The notes: generated by a model from the sequence alone, not told the origin. A stretch of DNA of 16,821 nucleotides from Ilyomonas sp964658445 (GCA_964658445.1 CAZZZH010000082.1:1-16821); one strand, 5' to 3'; shown: positions 1 through 7,873, counted from the first letter of the stretch. Numbers and translations: made by a program.

Positions 1-37
1 ATAAAAAAAAACGACCGTCGCCAGCGCCATAGTACCT

Positions 38-1891
38 ATGATGGCGGGTGAAACCAAGGCACCGTTTTCCGACAAGGACTGGGTATTCGAAATTAAATGG
101 GATGGCTATCGCGCTATTGCAGAATGCAAAAAGAAAGATTCGCGCTTATATTCTCGCAATGCTATTTCTTTTGCTGCAGATTATCCATCTGTTTTTAGGG
201 AAGTGCAGGCTATTCAAACACCCATGATACTTGATGGCGAAATTGTTGTGCTAAACGAAGAAGGCAAACCCGACTTTCAGAAGTTGCAACTGTATACTGA
301 TGAGCAGAATTTGCAAATCGTCTATTATGTTTTTGATTTATTGAATTATAAAGGCAAAGACATTACTGATATGCCTCTTTTGGAGCGCAAAGTGCTGCTG
401 CAAAAAGTATTGCCGCAAAGCGAGATTATTAAATATTGCGATCATGTGGAAAATGACGGAGAAGCTTTTTTTAAAGAGATGCAGAAGCGCAATATGGAAG
501 GTATGATTGCAAAAAAGAAACAGAGTCTTTACCTGCCCGGCGAACGAAGCAAAAGCTGGCTGAAGATCAAACATCAACTGATAGACGAAGCTGTAATTGC
601 AGGCTTTACCAAGCCCGAAGGCGCAAGGAAATATTTTGGTTCGCTTGTATTAGGTCGATATAAAAAAGGGACACTAACTTATGTCGGACATACAGGTACA
701 GGCTTTACAAATGCATTGCTGAAAAGCCTGCACGAAGAGATGAAGCCATTGGTAACTGTTACGAATCCCTTTGGTGTAAAAGTGCCGGTGAACAATGCGG
801 TAACATGGCTAAAGCCAAACTTAGTTGCCAACATTCATTATAGCCAGCTTACACAAGCCGGCATTATGCGCCATCCTGTATTTCATGGTTTGCGAATAGA
901 TAAAACCGTTGCTGATATGAAAGAAAGTGGAACAAAGAAGAAAACAACTGTCGATCAGATTTCTGAGAAAGAAAAAACCGAGAGCGACAACACGATTATT
1001 GTTGACAAAATTAAACTGACGTTATCTAATACTGATAAAGTGTTCTTTCCGGAAGAAGGATATACAAAAGGTGATGTGATCATGTATTATAACGAAGTAT
1101 ATTCTTATATCATTCCCTATTTGATGAACCGCCCGCAATCGATGCGACGCAACCCCAACGGCATTGTTGATGAAGGTTTTTTTCAAAAAGATATGGGTGA
1201 TGCCGCGCCGAAATGGGCAAAGACAGTAGCCTTGCATTCAGAAAGCAACAATAAGAATATCGATTACCTGCTTTGTAATAACAAAGCCACCTTACTTTAC
1301 ATGGCAAACTTAGGTTGCATTGAACTCAATCCTTGGAATTCAACTATGAAGAAACTCGATAACCCGGATTATCTTATTCTTGACCTTGACCCATCTGACA
1401 AAAACAGTTTTGATGATGTGCTAGAAACGGCGCTTCTGGTAAAAGAATTATTAGACAAAGCCGGTGCTGATTGTTATTGTAAAACCTCCGGCGCTTCTGG
1501 TCTGCATCTTTATGTTCCGCTGGGTGCAAAGTATAGCTATGATGAAGCCCGGATGTTTGCCCAGATTGTTGCTCACTTAGCCGTGGATAAAGCACCGGAA
1601 CGGGCAACCATCGAGCGAAGCATAGCCAATCGAAAACATAAACTTTATATTGATTACATGCAAAACAAGAAAGGACAAACGCTTGCTTCTGCCTATAGTG
1701 TACGCCCTAAACCGGGCGCTACCGTATCAACACCATTGGATTGGAAAGAAGTAAAAAAGGGCTTGCATCCTTCGCAGTTTACAATCAAGAACGTTATCCA
1801 GCGCATTCAAAAGAAAGGCGATTTGTTTCAGCCGGTTCTTGGAAAGGGAGTTAACCTGAAAGCTTGTTTAAAAAAACTTGAAAGTTTGTAA
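38..1891 (+). CDS. ligD: ATP-dependent DNA ligase LigD, ligase plus polymerase domains (5' end probably incomplete)
   Basis: LigD seals double-strand breaks in bacterial non-homologous end joining, normally with Ku. Numbering from the ATG at 38, the ligase domain covers about residues 1-290. It has the adenylated lysine motif KWDGYR (K20), the motif III stretch YYVFDLL, motif IV EGMIAK (154-159) and motif V WLKIK (174-178). After a charged linker (about 295-325) comes a primase-polymerase domain (about 326-610) with the metal-binding pair D449/D451 in LILDLD, the SGASGLHLY motif (484-492) and YIDY (537-540). The N-terminal 3'-phosphoesterase domain common in Bacteroidota LigD is absent. The ATG at 38 lies inside the conserved 'PM(L/M)A' entry to the ligase domain: the codons before it read KKTTVASAIVP and stay open back to a TAA at 2-4 that abuts a run of nine A. 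The true gene therefore probably begins upstream. No ku gene is visible. Family assignment is secure; the start is doubtful. Confidence 0.93.
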   Translation: MMAGETKAPFSDKDWVFEIKWDGYRAIAECKKKDSRLYSRNAISFAADYPSVFREVQAIQTPMILDGEIVVLNEEGKPDFQKLQLYTDEQNLQIVYYVFDLLNYKGKDITDMPLLERKVLLQKVLPQSEIIKYCDHVENDGEAFFKEMQKRNMEGMIAKKKQSLYLPGERSKSWLKIKHQLIDEAVIAGFTKPEGARKYFGSLVLGRYKKGTLTYVGHTGTGFTNALLKSLHEEMKPLVTVTNPFGVKVPVNNAVTWLKPNLVANIHYSQLTQAGIMRHPVFHGLRIDKTVADMKESGTKKKTTVDQISEKEKTESDNTIIVDKIKLTLSNTDKVFFPEEGYTKGDVIMYYNEVYSYIIPYLMNRPQSMRRNPNGIVDEGFFQKDMGDAAPKWAKTVALHSESNNKNIDYLLCNNKATLLYMANLGCIELNPWNSTMKKLDNPDYLILDLDPSDKNSFDDVLETALLVKELLDKAGADCYCKTSGASGLHLYVPLGAKYSYDEARMFAQIVAHLAVDKAPERATIERSIANRKHKLYIDYMQNKKGQTLASAYSVRPKPGATVSTPLDWKEVKKGLHPSQFTIKNVIQRIQKKGDLFQPVLGKGVNLKACLKKLESL

Positions 1892-2270
1892 GCAAAGAAA
1901 GCTTAATCTGTCTTAGTATAAAATTCATAATTTTCTGCTGCTTTTTATGCTTGCTCAGCTTTATCATTTACCTTAAACAAAAGGTCTTTTCACGGCTATC
2001 TTGAAAAGACCTTTTGTTTTGAAAATTGCTTAAAAAGGAGTTCTTTACAGTCGCGGGAAATGTCTTATTGTGCTTATTTTAGCTTTCTTCAATATTCATC
2101 TTGCCTATCTGCGTAAAGACAGATTGTTATACAGAAAACTTATTGCTCATTACCATTTTAATCTTCAAATTTGTTGTGCAGGCTTGAAATGTGTTTTGCC
2201 TTTATCGATCTGTTTGCATTACATTCTTTACTACAATCTTCATCATTTAACGATAACAAAACGCGACGAT
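1892..2270. other. Intergenic region between ligD and the xylA remnant
   Basis: These 379 bases hold one clear element, the terminator hairpin at 1977-2020. The rest is AT-rich. The reading frame of the xylA remnant is open upstream to 2070, but its translation is hydrophobic, Cys/His/Leu-rich and unlike XylA, so I do not treat it as coding. I could not find a convincing TAnnTTTG promoter in front of the remnant. Confidence 0.6.
1977..2020 (+). terminator. Strong intrinsic terminator after ligD
   Basis: A perfect 16-bp inverted repeat (1977-1992 with 2002-2017, left arm ACAAAAGGTCTTTTCA) encloses a 9-base loop. It is followed by T residues to 2020. The arms themselves carry A- and T-runs on both sides, so it could stop transcription in either direction. 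It lies 86 bases after the ligD stop. Confidence 0.88.
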
Positions 2271-2651
2271 ATGAATATTTTATCAGGAGACAAGGAGTAC
2301 TTCAGGGGGATACCGCAGGTAAAGTTTGAAGGCTTAGAGAGTGATAACCCGTTTGCCTTCCGCTGGTACGATGAAAACCGGGTGGTTGCCGGTAAAACGC
2401 TCAAAGACCATTTCCGCTTTGCCTGTGCCTACTGGCATTCTTTTGTGAATGATGGCGGCGATCCTTTTGGTCCAAGCACGCATGTGTTTGAATGGAACGG
2501 GAAGGGTGATGCCGTAGAAAGGGCTAAAGACAAGATGGATGCAGCTTTCGAGTTCATCACCAAGATGAACATTCCCTTCTATTGCTTTCACGATGTGGAT
2601 GTAAGTAAACAACTGATGAACAATAACAGAAAGCCACACAATTTTGTGTGA
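2271..2651 (+). pseudogene. xylA: Xylose isomerase, N-terminal quarter only (truncated xylA)
   Basis: The 126-residue product starts MNILSGDKEYF and follows the XylA family closely up to about residue 110: NPFAFRWYD, the AYWHSF segment, GGDPFGPST, KMDAAFEFITKM and YCFHDVD, which carries the first catalytic pair (H107 and D110). Similarity then stops. Sixteen unrelated residues (VSKQLMNNNRKPHNFV) lead to a TGA. Intact XylA has about 440 residues, so all the metal-binding Glu/His/Asp residues of the barrel are missing and the product cannot isomerise xylose. No remaining xylA sequence is seen in the 200 bases before the next gene, so this looks like a deletion or replacement rather than a simple frameshift. 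The ATG at 2271 is chosen because it gives the usual family N-terminus. The TGA lies inside the palindrome at 2620-2665. Confidence 0.88.
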
Positions 2652-2665
2652 CATTCTGTTATTGT
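2620..2665. repeat. Large imperfect palindrome at the xylA break
   Basis: Outer arms of 12 bp (2620-2631 ACAATAACAGAA with 2654-2665) and inner arms of 7 bp (2635-2641 CACACAA with 2644-2650) are separated by a 3x3 mismatch (AGC/ACA). The centre is two T. No T-run follows on the plus strand, so it is not a typical intrinsic terminator. It could be a mobile-element scar, a small dispersed repeat or an RNA hairpin. Further TGTGCA/TGCACA copies lie just downstream (2706-2711, 2721-2726, 2755-2760). Confidence 0.75.
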
Positions 2666-2853
2666 CTCAGCATATGCTAATGAAGAAAAAAAGGGACAAT
2701 CAACTTGTGCACTCGATTGATGCACATAAATCAACTATAATTGAAAATTGATATTGCACACTGTATTGCTCAAATGCTCTTAACTTCAAGTGTCTTGTAA
2801 CTTGGCTAATCGACTATTCGAAATAGAAAAGAATAGCGCAAAAAAATCAAAAG

Positions 2854-3672
2854 ATGAGCAACCACTATAAATATATAAAGAAAACAGGTATCATTCCAAT
2901 CATTCTTATTATGATGTTCAACGGTGTGTTTGCTCAATCCGAAAATTCATGGCAGGGCAAAGGCTGTGCAGTTGTTCTTACTTACGACGATGGATTAAAT
3001 ACAGATCTCAATCATGTTATTCCAGCGTTAGATTCGATGAAGCTGAAAGGAACATTTTATATTTCTGATTACTTTAATGGCCTATCTGCACAAATTGACG
3101 GATGGCGAAAAGCAGCAGCAGAAGGTCATGAGTTAGCTAATCACAGCATCTGGCATCCTTGCGAAGGTGGACGACCTGGAAGAGAATTTGTTAAGGATTA
3201 TGATCTTCGGTTTTATACGGTAAAAAAGATGGTTGATGAGATCAGGGAGATGAATAATGTGTTGCAGGCAATAGATGGGAAAAAGGAACGAACATTTGCC
3301 TATCCTTGCGGGGACACAAAAATTCGTGACAGTTCTTATATCGAACCGCTAAAAAATGAGTTTATAGCAGCACGTGGCGTTAGTGCAGAGATGCTACCAA
3401 TTGGTAAAATTGATTTGTATAATATTGGCTGCTATACCATGAACGGACAAACGGGTGAACAGATGATTGATCTTGTAAAACAAGCCGAAAAGACGCACAC
3501 CTTACTGGTGTTTTTATTTCATGGTGTTGGCGGAGAACATTCATTAAACGTATCATTAGCAGCACATAGCCAGTTGTTGCGTTACTTGCAAGAGAATCAA
3601 AAAACAATCTGGGTTGCACCGATGATCGATATAGCCAAATACATAGGCGCTAAACAGAAAGCCAAACAATAA
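2854..3672 (+). CDS. Secreted polysaccharide deacetylase (CE4/NodB family)
   Basis: This is a predicted metal-dependent de-N- or de-O-acetylase acting on an extracellular or periplasmic glycan; the substrate cannot be told from sequence. A signal peptide is visible (KK at 9-10, hydrophobic 12-26, likely cleavage after GVFA-Q). The CE4 motifs are present in order: TYDDG (43-47, catalytic and metal aspartates D45/D46), HSIWH (97-101, metal-binding histidines), an AYPCG motif equivalent to the family's RxPY-type motif, and FHGVGG near the C-terminus. The length of 272 residues fits a single-domain enzyme. It lies 25 bases upstream of uxuA on the same strand, so the two are probably co-transcribed. 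It sits after the broken xylA and could be part of a sugar or hemicellulose region, though the deacetylase may act independently. Confidence 0.87.
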   Translation: MSNHYKYIKKTGIIPIILIMMFNGVFAQSENSWQGKGCAVVLTYDDGLNTDLNHVIPALDSMKLKGTFYISDYFNGLSAQIDGWRKAAAEGHELANHSIWHPCEGGRPGREFVKDYDLRFYTVKKMVDEIREMNNVLQAIDGKKERTFAYPCGDTKIRDSSYIEPLKNEFIAARGVSAEMLPIGKIDLYNIGCYTMNGQTGEQMIDLVKQAEKTHTLLVFLFHGVGGEHSLNVSLAAHSQLLRYLQENQKTIWVAPMIDIAKYIGAKQKAKQ

Positions 3673-3697
3673 AGGTAAAAATTTAAAGACTGATTGT

Positions 3698-4864
3698 ATG
3701 CGAATGGAACAAACAATGCGATGGTTTGGACCTGCCGATCCGGTGCCTTTGTCTTTTATAAAACAGGCAGGTTGTACAGGTGTTGTGACAGCTTTGCATC
3801 ATGTTGCAGTCGGCGACGTTTGGAAAGTAGAAGAAATCAATAAACGCAAAGAGGAGATAGAAAATGCAGGCATGACATGGACGGTAATTGAAAGCCTTCC
3901 CGTGCATGAAGACATTAAAAAACAAAGCAGTAATTACCATCAATACATAGAAAATTACAAACAAAGCCTGCGCAATGTTGCTGTCTGCGGATTGAAAGTA
4001 GTTACGTACAATTTCATGCCCTTGCTTGATTGGATGCGCACTGATATTTCGTATCCGATGCCAGACGGAAGCAAAGCCTTATACTTTGAAAAAAGTGCTT
4101 TTATAGCCTTTGATTTATTTCTACTGCAGCGACCCGATGCTGAGAAAGATTATACAGCAGAAGAAATAGAAAAGGCGAAGAAAAGATTCGCGCTAATGCA
4201 AAACGAAGAGAAGGAAACTTTGGATAAAAACGCTTTGCTTGGATTGCCTGGTAGCGAGGAGCGTTTTACAAAAGAAGAGATCTTAGAAGCCATACAATCA
4301 TATCGGAATATCGATACAAAAAAGCTGAAGCAAAATCTGTTTTATTTTCTGCAAGAAATTGTTCCGGTTGCCGAAGAAGTTGGTTTGGTAATGGCAATTC
4401 ATCCGGATGATCCACCTTACAATATTTTGGGCTTGCCACGCATCGTAAGCACCGGGCAGGATGTACAGGATTTGTTAAGCGCCATTGCATCGCCTGCTAA
4501 TGGTTTGTGTTTTTGCACAGGCTCTTTTGGCGTAAGAAAAGACAATAATTTACCGCAAATGATTCAACGATTTGGCGATCATATCCATTTCCTTCATCTG
4601 CGCAATACAACCCGAAATGAGGAAGGAGATTTTTATGAAGCCAATCATCTTGAAGGCGATTCAGACATGTATGCTATCGTGAAAGAAATTGTTTTATTGA
4701 TGAACAGACGCAAGGTTTCTCTTCCTATGCGACCCGATCATGGACACCAGATGCTGGATGATTTGAATAAGAAAACAAATCCTGGTTATTCAGCAATCGG
4801 AAGACTGAGAGGATTGGCAGAGCTACGAGGTTTGGAGATGGGAATTGCCAACTCAATTTTATAA
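3698..4864 (+). CDS. uxuA: D-mannonate dehydratase
   Basis: UxuA dehydrates D-mannonate to 2-keto-3-deoxy-D-gluconate in cytoplasmic D-glucuronate catabolism. The 388-residue product matches the family's length and runs through its signatures: MRWFGPADPVPL at the start, GCTGVVTALHH (25-35), the large insertion around 120-200, HPDDPP (235-240), CTGSFGVR (273-280), HLRN (300-303) and RPDHGH (345-350), which together supply the metal-binding Cys and His residues. Start codons at 3698 and 3704 (MEQTMRW) are both plausible. It follows the deacetylase by 25 bases. No uxuB, uxaC or kdgK is seen nearby, so the rest of the pathway must be elsewhere if it is functional. The 3' end overlaps radC by six bases in convergent orientation, leaving no room for a terminator between them. 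Confidence 0.95.
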   Translation: MRMEQTMRWFGPADPVPLSFIKQAGCTGVVTALHHVAVGDVWKVEEINKRKEEIENAGMTWTVIESLPVHEDIKKQSSNYHQYIENYKQSLRNVAVCGLKVVTYNFMPLLDWMRTDISYPMPDGSKALYFEKSAFIAFDLFLLQRPDAEKDYTAEEIEKAKKRFALMQNEEKETLDKNALLGLPGSEERFTKEEILEAIQSYRNIDTKKLKQNLFYFLQEIVPVAEEVGLVMAIHPDDPPYNILGLPRIVSTGQDVQDLLSAIASPANGLCFCTGSFGVRKDNNLPQMIQRFGDHIHFLHLRNTTRNEEGDFYEANHLEGDSDMYAIVKEIVLLMNRRKVSLPMRPDHGHQMLDDLNKKTNPGYSAIGRLRGLAELRGLEMGIANSIL

Positions 4865-5548
4865 AATTCCTTCATCTGCAAAGCTGTAATGCCCGTCTGC
4901 GCTTACTATAATGTGATCCAAGACTGTCATATCAAACAATGCAGCAGCCTCTTTAATCTTTGTGGTTAGTTCTTTGTCTGCACGGCTTGGTTTGATACTT
5001 CCACTCGGATGGTTGTGGCATAAAATAAGGTTCACTGCATCGTGAGATAAAGCTTTACGAAGTATAATTCTTGGATCGGCAATAGTACCGGTAATGCCAC
5101 CTTCGCTTAGCACCTCATAATGCATAATTTTATTTGCCTGGTTTAAAAATAAAACGGCAAATACCTCGTGCTTTTTATATTCAAGTTTTGCTTTTAGAAA
5201 GGCAGCTACATCACTGCTTTGCGTGATGACATCTCTCTTATTATCAGCCGCATTTCGACGAATTCCAAGCTCTAGAGCAGCCGCAATGATTACAGCTTTA
5301 GCTTCGCCAATACCTTTTGTTTTAAGCTTCAAAATTTCTTTGATAGATAAACCGCCCAATCGCTGCAAATCGTTGTTTACGCTGGCTAATAAATCTTTGC
5401 AAACATCAACAGCGCTTCTATCTTTTGTTCCATTGTTGATAAGGATAGCAAGCAGCTCGGCATTGCTTAGCGCTTCAGCGCCTTTCAACATCATTTTCTC
5501 GCGCGGTCGATCATCTTCCGCCCAGTGTTTAATAGACGAGTTAGTCAT
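4859..5548 (-). CDS. radC: RadC family JAB-domain protein
   Basis: RadC-like protein of normal length (229 residues). An N-terminal helix-hairpin-helix-like region contains LSNAELLAILINNGT (27-41) and LKTKGIGEAKA (75-85). The C-terminal JAB/MPN+ domain has E128 and the metal motif HNHPSGSIKPSRAD (178-191), giving the HxH...S..D set of this metalloprotease fold. The name suggests DNA repair, but the real biochemical role of RadC proteins is not settled. It is divergent from prs with only 81 bases between the start codons, and convergent with uxuA. The ATG at 5548 gives the usual N-terminus SSIKHWAEDDRPREKM. Confidence 0.95.
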   Translation of the reverse strand: MTNSSIKHWAEDDRPREKMMLKGAEALSNAELLAILINNGTKDRSAVDVCKDLLASVNNDLQRLGGLSIKEILKLKTKGIGEAKAVIIAAALELGIRRNAADNKRDVITQSSDVAAFLKAKLEYKKHEVFAVLFLNQANKIMHYEVLSEGGITGTIADPRIILRKALSHDAVNLILCHNHPSGSIKPSRADKELTTKIKEAAALFDMTVLDHIIVSADGHYSFADEGIL

Positions 5549-5602
5549 GGTTATAACAAAAATGTGCGGTTAAAATACAGATTTCTTTTCTTTTTCAAAT
5601 AT

Positions 5603-5610
5603 TATCTTCG
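5603..5610 (+). promoter_or_regulatory. Candidate -7 box for prs
   Basis: TATCTTCG matches the Bacteroidota TAnnTTTG consensus at all but one position and lies 19 bases before the prs start codon. A second near-match, CATATTTG at 5617-5624, is only 5 bases before the ATG. No clear -33 TTG was found for either, so the choice is uncertain. Confidence 0.4.
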
Positions 5611-5629
5611 CCACTTCATATTTGCTGCT

Positions 5630-6583
5630 ATGAATCCATCGGTTAAAATATTTTCAGGTACAGGATCTCAGGAACTTGCTAAAAAAATCGCACAACGCTT
5701 TGGTGCGCCGCTTGGCAAAATCAATATCCAAAAGTTTAGTGATGGTGAGTTTCAACCTATCTTTTTAGAAAGCATTCGCGGGGATTATGTGTTCCTGATA
5801 CAAAGCACTTTTGCGCCAACGGATAACTTAATGGAATTGCTTCTGATGATTGATGCAGCCAAACGCGCCAGTGCTTATAAAATTATTGCGGTAATGCCTT
5901 ACTATGGTTTCTCGCGGCAGGACCGGAAAGATAAACCGCGTGTTGCTATCGGTTCAAAATTAGTTGCTACACTTGTAGAAGCTGCCGGCGCTGACCGTGT
6001 AATAACAATGGACCTGCATGCACCGCAGATACAAGCTTTTTTCGATATCCCGGTCGATCATCTTGACAGTTCGGCAATCTTCATTCCTTATATTGAACAA
6101 CTAAAACTTGAAAACCTTACCTTTGCCGCCCCCGACGTGGGAAGCACGAACCGGGTAAGAGAAATTGCCTCTTATTTTAACTCAGATATGGTGATTTGCG
6201 ATAAGCACCGCAAGCGGGCGAATGAGATTGCCAGTATGGTAGTAATAGGTGATGTGGCAGGAAGGGATATTGTATTGATAGATGACATCTGTGATACTGG
6301 TGGAACCTTGGCGAAAGCAGCCAATCTATTAATTCAGAAAGGAGCAACAAGCGTAAGGGCTTTGTGTACACATCCCATCTTAAGCGGAAAAGCTTATGAG
6401 ACGATTGAGAATAGCGAACTGGAAGAACTGGTGGTTTGCGACACGATCCCGATGAAACAGGCAAGTGCTAAAATTAATGTTCTTTCTGTTGCCGATTTAT
6501 TTGCTATTGCTATTCGGAATGCGTATGAAAATAAGAGTATCACTAGTCTTTTTATTCATTCGCAGTTGAGAGGAATCAGGTAG
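5630..6583 (+). CDS. prs: Ribose-phosphate pyrophosphokinase (PRPP synthetase)
   Basis: Prs makes 5-phosphoribosyl-1-pyrophosphate from ribose 5-phosphate and ATP, feeding purine, pyrimidine, histidine, tryptophan and NAD synthesis in the cytoplasm. From the ATG at 5630 the product has 317 residues, the usual length. It begins with the family N-terminus KIFSGTGSQELAKKIA and has FSDGE (36-40), the ATP-binding stretch YYGFSRQDRK (91-100), MDLHAPQIQ with H130, APDVGS (167-172) and the PRPP-binding loop VLIDDICDTGGTL (215-227). An in-frame ATG at 5525 is open but lies within the opposite-strand radC start and adds a basic, non-conserved leader, so it is rejected. rplY follows after 52 bases, as in many bacteria. 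Confidence 0.97.
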   Translation: MNPSVKIFSGTGSQELAKKIAQRFGAPLGKINIQKFSDGEFQPIFLESIRGDYVFLIQSTFAPTDNLMELLLMIDAAKRASAYKIIAVMPYYGFSRQDRKDKPRVAIGSKLVATLVEAAGADRVITMDLHAPQIQAFFDIPVDHLDSSAIFIPYIEQLKLENLTFAAPDVGSTNRVREIASYFNSDMVICDKHRKRANEIASMVVIGDVAGRDIVLIDDICDTGGTLAKAANLLIQKGATSVRALCTHPILSGKAYETIENSELEELVVCDTIPMKQASAKINVLSVADLFAIAIRNAYENKSITSLFIHSQLRGIR

Positions 6584-6635
6584 AAGTAAGACTATGATAC
6601 AAGGAGAAAAAAGGATTTTTTAAACAATCATAATT

Positions 6636-7226
6636 ATGAAAACAATTACAATCGAAGGTCACTTGAGGACCGAAAGCGGCAAAAAAGCCACCCGCCAGCT
6701 CCGCTCTCAGGACAATGTGCCAGGTGTAATTTACGGTGGTGCCAAAGAAGTGAATTTTTACGCTTCGGCAAAGGCTTTTAAGCCACTCGTTTACACAGGA
6801 GAATTTCAGTTAGCACAGGTAGATGTAGATGGCGGAAGCTATACCTGCATCCTGAAAGATTTGCAATTTGATAAAGTATCAGATTTGTTGAATCATGTGG
6901 ATTTATTAGAATTGGTAGGAGACAAAAAAATTGTCGCAACATTACCTATTAAATTTACTGGTGTTTCTGTTGGCGTAAAAGCGGGCGGAAAGTTAATTAC
7001 AAAGATGAATGCTTTAAAAGTAAAAGCCTTTCCGAAAGATTTGAAGGAAAATATCGAAGTAGATATTACCAATCTTGATTTGAACGGCAACATCAGAGTA
7101 GAAGATGTGAAGGAACCGAATCTGGAGATTTTAAATTCTCCACGCATCCCTATCGCATCAGTAGTTCTTACAAGGCAGTTGAAACAGGAAGAAACGGCTG
7201 CTGCAAAAGAAGAAAAGAAAAAATAA
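6636..7226 (+). CDS. rplY: 50S ribosomal protein L25, long Ctc form
   Basis: L25 binds 5S rRNA in the large ribosomal subunit; the long form, with an added C-terminal beta domain, is called general stress protein Ctc. The product has 196 residues. The N-terminal 5S-binding domain (about 1-92) contains IEGHLRTESGKKATRQLR, VPGVIYGG and the LNHVDLLEL segment. The Ctc-type C-terminal domain (about 97-180) includes PIKFTGVSVGVKAGGKL, and a low-complexity Lys/Glu/Ala tail closes the protein. It lies between prs and pth, a widespread gene order that supports the assignment. A hairpin follows its stop, so pth may also be transcribed separately. Confidence 0.96.
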   Translation: MKTITIEGHLRTESGKKATRQLRSQDNVPGVIYGGAKEVNFYASAKAFKPLVYTGEFQLAQVDVDGGSYTCILKDLQFDKVSDLLNHVDLLELVGDKKIVATLPIKFTGVSVGVKAGGKLITKMNALKVKAFPKDLKENIEVDITNLDLNGNIRVEDVKEPNLEILNSPRIPIASVVLTRQLKQEETAAAKEEKKK

Positions 7227-7243
7227 AACCATTTTTTTCAGCT

Positions 7244-7271
7244 ACAAAGCCCTGCCAATGCGGGGCTTTGT
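7244..7271 (+). terminator. GC-rich hairpin after rplY
   Basis: Nine-bp perfect arms (7244-7252 ACAAAGCCC with 7263-7271) enclose a 10-base loop 17 bases after the rplY stop. The following sequence, TATGTTTGT, is only moderately T-rich, so termination may be partial. The hairpin ends 17 bases before the pth start codon. Confidence 0.65.
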
Positions 7272-7279
7272 TATGTTTG
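7272..7279 (+). promoter_or_regulatory. Candidate -7 box for pth
   Basis: TATGTTTG fits the TAnnTTTG consensus exactly and lies between the rplY hairpin and pth, 9 bases before the ATG. No convincing -33 element is seen, because the upstream position is occupied by the hairpin. Transcription from here would give a very short leader. Confidence 0.4.
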
Positions 7280-7288
7280 TAAATAGCG

Positions 7289-7873
7289 ATGAGCAAGTTT
7301 TTAATAATCGGCCTGGGCAATATTGGCAATGAGTATAACAAAACTCGTCACAACATAGGGTTTGATGTGCTGGATGCTTTCATCGTAAGGCACAACGGTT
7401 TTTTCAAAATAGACCGGCTGGCAGAAAAAGCAGAGATAAAATGGAAAGGCAAAATATTCATTTGCATAAAGCCAACCACGTTTATGAACTTGAGCGGCAA
7501 GGCGTTTAAGTACTGGATGGAAAAAGAAAAAATAATCTTGGAAAATACACTGACGATTGCAGATGATTTGGCTTTGCCATTAAGTAAATTACGGCTGCGT
7601 GCAGCTGGCAGCGCAGCTGGTCATAACGGCTTGCGCGATATTGAACAGACATTGGGAACAGACAAATACCCACGGCTGCGGTTTGGTATTGGCAATCATT
7701 ATCCTAAAGGGATGCAAGTAGATTTTGTACTGGGCAAATGGTTCAAAGAAGAGTTGCCTTTGGTAAACAAAAAAATAAACGCATCGGTTGATTTAATTGA
7801 AAGCTTTGCTACCAGCGGCATCGAAAATACAATGAACATTTACAACAAAATAGAGTATACACTTACTGATTAA
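7289..7873 (+). CDS. pth: Peptidyl-tRNA hydrolase
   Basis: Pth cleaves the ester bond of peptidyl-tRNAs that drop off the ribosome, recycling tRNA. The 194-residue product has the family length and its signatures: IIGLGNIGNEY with N11 (6-16), TRHNIGFDVLD with the catalytic H21, KPTTFMNLSGKA with N67 (61-72), the acidic IADDLALP (90-97) and GHNGLRDIEQTLG with N113 (111-123). C-terminal DFVLGKW is also typical. The start at 7289 gives the canonical N-terminus. The FAH-family gene follows after only 10 bases, so the two are almost certainly one transcript. Confidence 0.97.
   Translation: MSKFLIIGLGNIGNEYNKTRHNIGFDVLDAFIVRHNGFFKIDRLAEKAEIKWKGKIFICIKPTTFMNLSGKAFKYWMEKEKIILENTLTIADDLALPLSKLRLRAAGSAAGHNGLRDIEQTLGTDKYPRLRFGIGNHYPKGMQVDFVLGKWFKEELPLVNKKINASVDLIESFATSGIENTMNIYNKIEYTLTD

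Noticed and set aside
2070..2270. Upstream extension of the xylA remnant reading frame
   Set aside because: The added 67 residues are hydrophobic, Leu/His/Cys-rich and unlike any XylA N-terminus; the ATG at 2271 gives the expected family start.
2815..2840. CTATTC...GAATAG inverted repeat before the deacetylase gene as an operator
   Set aside because: The arms are only six bases long in AT-rich DNA and no promoter can be placed around them, so chance is a sufficient explanation.
5525..5629. Longer start for prs
   Set aside because: It would overlap the radC start on the other strand and add a basic, aromatic leader absent from Prs proteins; the conserved N-terminus begins just after the ATG at 5630.
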